From Euryarchaeota archaeon UBA229 (lineage in GTDB: Archaea > Thermoplasmatota > Poseidoniia > Poseidoniales > Poseidoniaceae): 14,470 nt of DNA. The DNA lies in assembly GCA_002505355.1 (NCBI GenBank), contig DAUW01000055.1, forward strand, positions 633-15,102, given 5' to 3'. Shown here piece after piece: positions 1-5,588 of the stretch (position 1 is its first letter; each line of letters starts with the position of its first letter). Both the position numbers and the translations under genes were made by a program. The notes below the pieces were generated by a model. The model ran no database searches. It was given only the letters and a program-made list of their open reading frames with translations, and was not told the origin of the DNA.

Positions 1-139
1 ATTTACCAGCTCCGTTGGGACCAAATACACCAAAGAATTCTCCTGAGTGTACCTCAACATTCAATGGATGCAAGGCAATAAAATCACCATATTTCTTCGC
101 CATATCAACTGCTTTAACCAGTGGCGGCGACTCATCCAT
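1..139 (-). CDS. ABC transporter ATP-binding protein, N-terminal fragment
   Basis: Only the first 46 codons are in the window; the rest lies beyond the left edge. The reverse strand reads from an ATG at 139 into a typical ABC ATPase beginning, with a KYGDFIAL segment (the A-loop region that stacks on the ATP base), then a beta-strand and GEFFGVFGPNGAGK, the Walker A loop that holds the ATP phosphates. It would be the cytoplasmic motor of an ABC transporter; the substrate and membrane partner cannot be told from this piece. It diverges from the enoyl-CoA hydratase gene across about 85 bases. A weak AT-rich element around 165-176 could be its promoter, giving a very short leader. The family call is secure; anything finer is not. 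Confidence 0.85.
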   Translation of the reverse strand, partial: MDESPPLVKAVDMAKKYGDFIALHPLNVEVHSGEFFGVFGPNGAGK

Positions 140-190
140 GAATCACGCTATACCTCATATTCTTTGTATTATTGGATAACTCCGTAACAG

Positions 191-199
191 CATAAATCA
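191..199 (+). promoter_or_regulatory. TATA-like box of the enoyl-CoA hydratase gene
   Basis: An AT-rich cataaatca element is centred about 30 bases before the ATG at 225. It supports that ATG over the in-frame GTG at 204, which would lie too close to the box. Archaeal TATA boxes normally sit about 26 bases before the transcript start, so the leader would be only a few bases. Inferred by eye. Confidence 0.4.
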
Positions 200-224
200 T
201 GAAGTGAGTTGCAGTGGCAATATC

Positions 225-1067
225 ATGGACGAGCCTAATTCACGCGTTTTATCGATAGAAAAAATTTCTGTTAACGATCCCTATATAGATGGTTACATTA
301 TTTTGGCGACCATTAATCGCCCAAACAAACTCAATGCTCTAAATTCTGCGGTTATGGATTCACTGAAATCATTGTGCGCTTGGGTAGAATCAAACCAGAT
401 GATTCGCTGTTTGGTAATTACTGGCGCTCAACCAATGCCTGCTGATGAAGGTAAGCGCCCAAAGCCAAACGCCTTTGTTGCCGGAGCAGATATAGCCGAA
501 TTTGTCGGCATGGATAGCCGGGCGACTCGGGACAAATTTGCCGACAATGCTGTGGAAGCAATATGGTCATTGACCAAACCCACCATCGCAATGATTGACG
601 GATTCGCTCTAGGCGGCGGCTGTGAGCTAGCATGTTCCTGTGACATTAGAGTTGCATCAACTCGCTCCAAGTTTGGCACCCCGGAGATAAACCTTGGACT
701 AATCCCGGGCTATGGTGCAACCCAAAGACTGACAAAATTGATTGGTTATGGTAAAACCCTGGAAATGGTCATGTCAGGTGAAATGATCAGTGCTCAGGAG
801 GCTCTAAACATCGGGTTAGTAAACCACGTGTGTGAACATGATAACCTAAGGGAATTTACGATGGAATTAGCCACCAAAATAGCAACAAAATCTGTTCATA
901 CGCTGATTACCGCAAAACGCGTAATAAGAGCGGCCCTAAACAGTACGCTAGACGCTGGGATTGCCCTTGAAGCAGAAGAGTTTGCTAATTTATTCGACAG
1001 CAAAGACCAGCAAGAGGGGGTAAGAGCGTTTATGGAACGCGACAAGCCCAAGTGGCACGATGAATAA
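225..1067 (+). CDS. Enoyl-CoA hydratase/isomerase (crotonase family)
   Basis: Crotonase-fold acyl-CoA enzyme, expected to hydrate or isomerise enoyl-CoA thioesters in the cytoplasm. The oxyanion-hole strand FVAGADIAEF is at about residues 84-93, followed by IDGFALGGGCELA at 124-136 and PEINLGLIPGYGATQRL at 153-169. Both glutamates that act in classical enoyl-CoA hydratases are present, in GGGCE (about E134) and in PEINLG (about E154), so hydratase activity is more likely than a divergent crotonase reaction. The C-terminus FMERDKPKW is the usual family ending. At 280 residues it is near the normal 260, with a small extra loop before the oxyanion strand. An in-frame GTG at 204 would add 7 residues, but ATG 225 fits the promoter better. 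It stands alone, convergent with the next gene across 13 bases. The physiological substrate is not readable from the sequence. Confidence 0.9.
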   Translation: MDEPNSRVLSIEKISVNDPYIDGYIILATINRPNKLNALNSAVMDSLKSLCAWVESNQMIRCLVITGAQPMPADEGKRPKPNAFVAGADIAEFVGMDSRATRDKFADNAVEAIWSLTKPTIAMIDGFALGGGCELACSCDIRVASTRSKFGTPEINLGLIPGYGATQRLTKLIGYGKTLEMVMSGEMISAQEALNIGLVNHVCEHDNLREFTMELATKIATKSVHTLITAKRVIRAALNSTLDAGIALEAEEFANLFDSKDQQEGVRAFMERDKPKWHDE

Positions 1068-1080
1068 AACCAACTCGAGC

Positions 1081-2007
1081 CTAGTCTTCATCCATCTGTA
1101 GTTTCATCGCTGCCAATGCATCACTAGCGTTTGGCAAGGGAAGTGTCGGAAGGTTGCCGTCTGGTAGAGGCGGCAGAGGCATACCATCTAACCCTGGCAA
1201 TTCAAGGGCTTGGGGTTTCTTATCAACTTCCTCAAACCCAGAATCAAGCGGTGTTCTCAATTTTAGTATCGTCACCTCGTCAAGCCGTATGAAGGTCGCA
1301 CCGTAGACATGCCCAGCCTCAGGTTTAAGCGGCTCGTCTATTACACTAAGGCCACTTTCTGGATTTTGTAGAAGTGCTACTATGTCTTCTCCCTCATTGT
1401 GCTGTTCCCACATGCGCACGGTTGAGGCTCTTATTTCGGCAAGTTGATTTCGCCGACGCTTCTCAATTCTCTCTCGTATCTCCTGATGCTTTACCCTACG
1501 ATTTGAAACAGTCATCTCAATATCAGCGTCCTCTACTGATTCCGGGCTTACTTCGACAACATACTCATCAGCTGTGTGAACATTTTCTACTGTGACTTCA
1601 ACTTCGAGATATTCCTCGTCTTCCGCATCTTCCGCATCTTCCTCGTGGCCTGATGAATTTGCCGCTTGTATCTTGGCAAGTTTTCTTTCTCGCAGCGAAA
1701 CTCCATCTAAATTCTCTTCCGTGGTAACCGGTGCCGGTATTTCGACTGAATCGTCGGCGACAAAATCTGATTCTGTGTCAGCTTCATCAGCCGCATTAAC
1801 GGCATCTCCAGACTTTGGCTTTACGACAGCCTTCGTTCCTCTTCCGCCGAGCATCACCCAGAATAAAGCTGAGACGAAGGTGATAGCAATCAATGACCAT
1901 TTTCCGTCACTTGACAGGCTCGAAGCTGAGGTCAAATAAAAAACTCCAGCACTGACAGCAACCAGCGCACAAACAGTTCGGAAAAACCCCATGCCCCTCG
2001 GTATCAT
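1081..2007 (-). CDS. Acidic two-helix membrane protein of unknown function
   Basis: I do not recognise a family. The 308-residue product begins with two hydrophobic helices (about residues 8-28 and 36-54) joined by a short loop, so both ends probably face the cytoplasm. Next comes a long acidic, low-complexity stretch (about 68-165) with an Asp/Glu-dense block at 122-133. A basic helical segment at about 166-200 (RRVKHQEIRERIEKRRR) could form a short coiled coil. A more globular part follows at about 200-265 (ALLQNPESGL, HVYGATFIRLDEVTILKL), then a Pro/Leu-rich tail with PLPPLPDGNLPTLPLP near 277-292. It lies 18 bases downstream of the RdgB gene on the same strand and is probably co-transcribed, which does not reveal its role. 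An alternative ATG is at 1992. A membrane-anchored adaptor is possible, but that is speculation. Confidence 0.75.
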   Translation of the reverse strand: MIPRGMGFFRTVCALVAVSAGVFYLTSASSLSSDGKWSLIAITFVSALFWVMLGGRGTKAVVKPKSGDAVNAADEADTESDFVADDSVEIPAPVTTEENLDGVSLRERKLAKIQAANSSGHEEDAEDAEDEEYLEVEVTVENVHTADEYVVEVSPESVEDADIEMTVSNRRVKHQEIRERIEKRRRNQLAEIRASTVRMWEQHNEGEDIVALLQNPESGLSVIDEPLKPEAGHVYGATFIRLDEVTILKLRTPLDSGFEEVDKKPQALELPGLDGMPLPPLPDGNLPTLPLPNASDALAAMKLQMDED

Positions 2008-2025
2008 CCAGTTGCTTCTGATTTA

Positions 2026-2691
2026 TCATGCTGATGGCAATTGGTTGAACAAGTTCTGTAATGCCCTGCTTCTATGGCTGAATTTCTGCTTTACTGCCGA
2101 ATCGACTGCTCCGAATGTTTTGCCGTGCGTGCTGTGTGAGCCATAGTTTCCCGGTGATAATGGATTTAGGTTATCGTCTAAATCACATGGGATAAAGATT
2201 GGATCAAAGCCAAAACCCTGCCCATCCATAGATTTAGTAGCAATATGACCAGGACAAATTCCCTCACCAAGCATAACTTCTCCGTCTCGCCACAATGCAG
2301 CAACCGCCATGAAGCGTGCTGAACGCAAACTAGCACTTGAGACCGGGTCCTCGGTAGTTAAATGATTCAATAACCTAATAATTCCCGCATTACCGATAGT
2401 GCTGTAAACATATGAAGAATATACCCCGGGAAAGCCGTCTAAAGCATCGATAAATAGTCCAGCATCTTCCACCAGTATCATATCACTTGGGGAAAAATTA
2501 CTTGGTAAATGCTGCCTTGCTTGACTAATTTTTGATTTTGCTACTTCCTCTAGAGTTTCAGCTTGAGGCTCATACAATACACCCTCTTGAACAACAAGTT
2601 GTTTGACTTCATAACCTAATGCAGAGAGGTGGTTACCTGCTTCGGCTAACTTTCCGGCGTTGCTAGTGAGGAACCATATTGTCGGACTCAT
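2026..2691 (-). CDS. rdgB: XTP/dITP pyrophosphatase, RdgB/HAM1 family
   Basis: House-cleaning nucleotide pyrophosphatase that hydrolyses deaminated purine triphosphates (ITP, dITP, XTP) to monophosphates, keeping them out of DNA and RNA. The N-terminal substrate loop TSNAGKL (residues 9-15) corresponds to the family's (S/T)xNxxK signature. ILVEDAGLFIDALDGFPGVYS (72-92) holds the catalytic acidic pair E75-D76 and the conserved FPG turn. GQGFGFDPIFIP (157-168) forms the purine pocket, and SHRSRAL near 205-211 is the usual SHRxxAL ending. Length is 221 residues against a usual 185-200; the extra sequence is a looser region around 169-195, where the typical FAEL motif is degenerate. It starts at ATG 2691, ends in tandem stops TGA-TAA, and is the first gene of a two-gene unit. 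The 5' element near 2711-2720 is only a weak TATA candidate. Confidence 0.93.
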   Translation of the reverse strand: MSPTIWFLTSNAGKLAEAGNHLSALGYEVKQLVVQEGVLYEPQAETLEEVAKSKISQARQHLPSNFSPSDMILVEDAGLFIDALDGFPGVYSSYVYSTIGNAGIIRLLNHLTTEDPVSSASLRSARFMAVAALWRDGEVMLGEGICPGHIATKSMDGQGFGFDPIFIPCDLDDNLNPLSPGNYGSHSTHGKTFGAVDSAVKQKFSHRSRALQNLFNQLPSA

Positions 2692-2763
2692 GACGCGGCC
2701 TTGGGTTGTGAGTTATCATGCCTATTGACAAATCTAGTGGAAATTTTTGATTTTATGGTACAA

Positions 2764-2770
2764 TTTAACA
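2764..2770 (+). promoter_or_regulatory. TATA-like box of the fluC gene
   Basis: A tttaaca element is centred 26 bases before the ATG at 2793, the archaeal TATA-to-start distance, so the transcript probably begins at the start codon and has no leader. There is therefore no room for a 5' riboswitch. Confidence 0.5.
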
Positions 2771-2792
2771 TTGGAGACAATTTAGCAATTGT

Positions 2793-3167
2793 ATGATTCA
2801 ACACGTAACCATGGTTGCGCTGGGCGGGGCCATAGGGGCAATTTTGAGGTACACAGCCAGCAATATACTACAAGCTACAAATTTTCCTTGGCCGACTTTC
2901 ACCGTGAACGTGGTTGGCTCTGTAAGCATTGGAATTCTGACTGCAATAGCGATGAACTACACCCTTTCCCAAGAAACCATGCTATTCCTCAGCACGGGAT
3001 TGTTGGGTGCATTCACCACTATGTCTACATTTTCTATCGAGACTGTGGGTTTACTGAAGGCGGAAAATTATATCATAGCCTTAACTTATGCCACGCTTTC
3101 ATTTTGTTTGTGTATCATTGGGGCATTTGCTGGTTATAGCCTTGGTTCGAAATTGAACTTAGGCTGA
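2793..3167 (+). CDS. crcB: Fluoride ion channel FluC (CrcB)
   Basis: Small four-helix membrane protein of the Fluc/CrcB family, which forms antiparallel dimers and exports toxic fluoride passively. Family marks are GGAIGAILRY at residues 11-20, TFTVNVVGSVSIG at 35-47 with the conserved pore Asn N39, and GLLGAFTTMSTFSIE at 69-83, the TM3 break that carries the central sodium site and the phenylalanine box. Hydrophobic helices lie at about 4-22, 34-56, 62-86 and 94-117. Length (124) is normal. In the box, which usually reads TTFSTF, the first Phe is Met (M77) while F80 is kept. One copy is present, implying a homodimer unless another exists elsewhere. It is followed by a ferritin-like gene that has its own putative promoter. 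The channel call is firm. Confidence 0.95.
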   Translation: MIQHVTMVALGGAIGAILRYTASNILQATNFPWPTFTVNVVGSVSIGILTAIAMNYTLSQETMLFLSTGLLGAFTTMSTFSIETVGLLKAENYIIALTYATLSFCLCIIGAFAGYSLGSKLNLG

Positions 3168-3226
3168 GCGTTGCATTACTTTATGTACAAGTAGTATGAT
3201 GAAATTTCGTAAGGGGGAGGCTGAAG

Positions 3227-3235
3227 GAAATTTAG
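3227..3235 (+). promoter_or_regulatory. TATA-like box of the ferritin-like gene
   Basis: The AT-rich gaaatttag element is centred 26 bases before the ATG at 3257, consistent with a leaderless transcript separate from fluC. A purine-rich aagggggagg just upstream (3211-3220) lies too far from the start to act as a ribosome binding site and could instead be part of a BRE or regulator site. Confidence 0.4.
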
Positions 3236-3256
3236 TGTGCCCTAAGAGTTGATGTT

Positions 3257-3664
3257 ATGACAACGCTGATAAACAAGATGAATGATGCATTAGGCTGGGA
3301 ATTGAGAGCAATAAACATGTATGCACACTATGCTGCTAACGTGACTGGAATCCACCGCTTGCAATTGTCTCCGATGTTCAATACTGAAATGACTGAATCT
3401 ATCGAGCACGCCGACATAGTGCGAAAAGGAATTGTTCAATTGGGCGGTATACCGGTCACTGAGCGAAACACACACCCGATAACTCACACTACAGACTACA
3501 TGGAAATGCTAAACTATTCATTAGAAACCGAAGTCAAGGCGTCCGAAGTCTACGCTGAGTTACTCCCCCTCATCGACGAGACCGATGATTTGTATGATTC
3601 AATTGAGCAGATCTACCTATCTGAACTAAAAAGCGTTGAGGAGATGCGACTCCTAGTGGGTTAG
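3257..3664 (+). CDS. Ferritin-like four-helix protein (bacterioferritin-related)
   Basis: The 135-residue protein has the pattern of a bacterioferritin-type four-helix bundle. Helix A is ALGWELRAINMYAHYA (11-26), helix B is EMTESIEHADIVRKGIVQLGGIP (44-66), helix C is MLNYSLETEVKASEVYAEL (84-102), and a last helix carries IYLSELKSVEEM (119-130). The LGGIP turn after helix B is characteristic of the bacterioferritin family. Likely metal-site residues are E15, E47 or E50, H51, E90 or E92, and E123. The standard ExxH in helix B is disturbed (S48 sits three residues before H51), and the last-helix His of the DEEEH motif appears to be Ser (S126). A classical six-ligand diiron site is therefore not obvious. 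It is also shorter than bacterioferritin (about 155) and lacks the usual C-terminal segment. It may handle iron or oxidants, or may have lost ferroxidase activity. Confidence 0.7.
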   Translation: MTTLINKMNDALGWELRAINMYAHYAANVTGIHRLQLSPMFNTEMTESIEHADIVRKGIVQLGGIPVTERNTHPITHTTDYMEMLNYSLETEVKASEVYAELLPLIDETDDLYDSIEQIYLSELKSVEEMRLLVG

Positions 3665-3665
3665 A

Positions 3666-4349
3666 TTAACCGTGATACCTAACTCTTGACCTCACATCAT
3701 CGAGGCGTTTCAAGACGTTTTCAGCAATCGGTGGCAAACCTCCCGATAATTCTGACAGTGGACCCAACTCACTATCGCATTGAAGGTAGCCATGAAGGAA
3801 TTTTTCCATTCCGTTTATGATGTTAGGATGAGAAGCACCCAGTATTTCATCCATCACATGAAGATCAATACCAAACCTTTCTACCTCGTACTCGACAGCT
3901 GAAAGCCCGAAATCAATCAAATATGCGCGATTATGCTCGTCGATTAGTATGTTGTTTGTCGACAAGTCACCATGAGTCACAGCCATCCTGTGAAGCCTTC
4001 TTACCGCATTACCTGAGTTATAGAGAGCAGAATCAATATCACTTTGGCAAGAATTACTATCCCGCAAGACGTCAATAAGTGGTCTACCATTCATTTTTTC
4101 CATCACAATCAGGCCATTCTCTAAATCAACATCCCAAACTGCTGGAACCGGTAATCCAGCATTTTTTATTCTCACAAGAATTCTGGCCTCACTGAGCATT
4201 CGGCGATAACCAAGCCGCTTCTCGAGATCCGGATGTCGCCACGCCCGACTACGACGCAATTTACGAACCGCAGGCTTACCCATCCACGAACCTGACCAGA
4301 CCTCTGCTTCAGCACCCAAATGTAGCCTAGCCTCCGGTTCGAAGAACAT
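3666..4349 (-). CDS. bud32: Bud32 (PRPK) atypical kinase, KEOPS subunit
   Basis: Small atypical kinase/ATPase of the KEOPS complex, which with Kae1 makes the t6A modification at position 37 of ANN-decoding tRNAs. Numbered from ATG 4349 (227 residues), it shows GAEAEVW (12-18) for the nucleotide loop, PAVRKLRR with likely Lys K30, and the characteristic basic RAWRHPDLEKRLGYRRMLSEA (35-55). It continues with LIVMEKMNG (80-88), the catalytic loop HGDLSTNNIL (126-135) and metal-binding DFG (146-148). The C-terminus VRSRVRYHG is the basic tail typical of Bud32. It is not fused to Kae1, as happens in some archaea, and no Kae1 gene is in the window. A GTG at 4367 would add 6 residues, but the TATA-like block at 4370-4381 lies 26 bases before ATG 4349, which favours that start. 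Its stop is one base from that of the convergent ferritin-like gene. Confidence 0.92.
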   Translation of the reverse strand: MFFEPEARLHLGAEAEVWSGSWMGKPAVRKLRRSRAWRHPDLEKRLGYRRMLSEARILVRIKNAGLPVPAVWDVDLENGLIVMEKMNGRPLIDVLRDSNSCQSDIDSALYNSGNAVRRLHRMAVTHGDLSTNNILIDEHNRAYLIDFGLSAVEYEVERFGIDLHVMDEILGASHPNIINGMEKFLHGYLQCDSELGPLSELSGGLPPIAENVLKRLDDVRSRVRYHG

Positions 4350-4369
4350 GTCACTGGCTGAGAGCACTC

Positions 4370-4381
4370 ATTTATTTATAT
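4370..4381. promoter_or_regulatory. Shared TATA-rich block between bud32 and nadA
   Basis: A 12-base A/T block (atttatttatat) lies between two divergent genes. On the minus strand its centre is 26 bases upstream of the bud32 ATG at 4349. On the plus strand it would place a transcript start near 4402, just before the ggag at 4405-4408 and the nadA start. One block may therefore serve both directions. Confidence 0.5.
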
Positions 4382-4404
4382 CACGGAATAACAATTGTTG
4401 AAAA

Positions 4405-4408
4405 GGAG
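4405..4408 (+). promoter_or_regulatory. Shine-Dalgarno-like site for nadA
   Basis: The ggag (in aaaaggagc) sits 6 bases before the TTG at 4415, an ideal spacing, and 15 bases before the in-frame ATG at 4424. It is the main argument for the TTG start. An out-of-frame ATG at 4411 opens only a 17-codon frame. Confidence 0.4.
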
Positions 4409-4414
4409 CAATGC

Positions 4415-5587
4415 TTGGGCAGCATGAATCATATGACCATAACCTTGCCAATGTGCTCCATTGATTTCATGGATAATTCGCTATCTCCTGAGGAGTTGGC
4501 GATTGCTGATCGTATTACAGAATTAAAGCAGCAATTAGGTGCTAAGCTGATGGTTTTAGGCCATCACTATCAACGGGATAGCATTGTCATGCATGCCGAC
4601 TTCATTGGTGATTCGTTTATGCTAAGTCAAAAAGCGGCGGACTCAGAGGCTAAGTTCATCGTCTTTTGTGGAGTGCATTTCATGGCTGAATCTGCCGATA
4701 TCCTCACTGATGAAAATCAGCACGTGATTCTGCCAAATTTGCGTGCTGGATGCTCAATGGCTGATATGGCAACACTGCCCGATGTGGAAACTGCATGGGC
4801 TGAGATAATCACTGAAACTGGTCTCAACGATCCTATTAATCGTCATGCACCCGATGAAGTGCCGGATGATGGAAAGTCGTACCTAATTCCAGTCACTTAC
4901 ATGAACAGCAGCGCTGATCTCAAGGACTTTGTTGGCCGCCATGGCGGGATTGTCTGCACATCCTCCAACGCCACGGGAATACTGAATTGGGCATTTGATA
5001 GAGCAGGTCCCGATGGTGCTGTTTTGTTTTTCCCCGATCAACACCTTGGTCGTAATACCGGACTATCAATGGGTATAAAAGAGGCTAAAATGCCAACTTG
5101 GGTACCAAAGATTGGCTCTGACCAATCACTGAAAGGTGCGAAAATAATCCTATGGCACGGGTTCTGCTCTGTACACAAGCGATTTACAGTGGAGCAGGTT
5201 GAAGATTTTAGAAATCGACATCCCGATGGAGTCGTTATCGTTCATCCCGAATGCCCCAAAGAAACCGTCGAGGTTAGCGATGCTAATGGTTCTACTCAGT
5301 TTATCAAAAATTATGTCGATCAACTCCCCAGCGGTAGTAAAATTGCCGTCGGTACTGAGATAAATATGGTGGCGAGACTGGCTGATGACCACCCTGATAA
5401 GCACATAGAATGCCTTGATGACAAAATTTGTCCCTGCTCAACAATGTACATGATTCATCCAGCTTATTTGATGGATGTGCTAGAAAAACTAGTCGACGGT
5501 GAAATTCCTAATCAGATAAAAGTTCCAGAAGCGGTTCAGCACGGCTCGCTTTTGGCATTAGAGAGAATGTTAAGCATCAAGCAATAG
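4415..5587 (+). CDS. nadA: Quinolinate synthase A
   Basis: [4Fe-4S] enzyme that condenses iminoaspartate with dihydroxyacetone phosphate to quinolinate, a precursor of NAD. Family motifs run in order: VLGHHYQRDSIV (47-58), FIGDSFMLS (63-71), CGVHFMAESADIL (85-97), LRAGCSMADM (109-118), VTYMNSSADLK (160-170), CTSSNA (181-186), FFPDQHLGRNTG (205-216), WHGFCSVH (247-254), VHPECPKETVEVSDANGST (276-294), GTEINMV (313-319) and KICPCSTMYM (337-346). Cluster ligands are likely C113, C251 and C341; C280 and C339 are additional conserved cysteines, a spacing that resembles the long Bacillus-type enzyme. At 390 residues it is somewhat long, with a loop at about 135-155. The start is ambiguous: TTG 4415 has the best ribosome site, and ATG at 4424, 4433 or 4469 is possible. 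No nadB or nadC is nearby. Confidence 0.96.
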   Translation: MGSMNHMTITLPMCSIDFMDNSLSPEELAIADRITELKQQLGAKLMVLGHHYQRDSIVMHADFIGDSFMLSQKAADSEAKFIVFCGVHFMAESADILTDENQHVILPNLRAGCSMADMATLPDVETAWAEIITETGLNDPINRHAPDEVPDDGKSYLIPVTYMNSSADLKDFVGRHGGIVCTSSNATGILNWAFDRAGPDGAVLFFPDQHLGRNTGLSMGIKEAKMPTWVPKIGSDQSLKGAKIILWHGFCSVHKRFTVEQVEDFRNRHPDGVVIVHPECPKETVEVSDANGSTQFIKNYVDQLPSGSKIAVGTEINMVARLADDHPDKHIECLDDKICPCSTMYMIHPAYLMDVLEKLVDGEIPNQIKVPEAVQHGSLLALERMLSIKQ

Positions 5588-5588
5588 T

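Noticed and set aside
204..224. GTG start giving 7 more residues to the enoyl-CoA hydratase
   Set aside because: The TATA-like element at 191-199 would be only about 10 bases upstream, and the added residues are not part of the family fold.
1592..1939. 115-codon Ser-rich open frame opposite the acidic membrane protein
   Set aside because: The Ser runs are the reverse complement of the Asp/Glu codons of the real gene.
2700..2792. Possible fluoride riboswitch ahead of fluC
   Set aside because: The TATA-like box lies 26 bases before the start codon, leaving no 5' leader, and I could not see the conserved crcB-motif core in the 93-base gap.
2789..3139. 116-codon open frame overlapping fluC on the same strand
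   Set aside because: It is a frame-shifted reading of fluC; its product (His/Cys/Trp-rich) matches nothing, and the in-register frame is clearly FluC.
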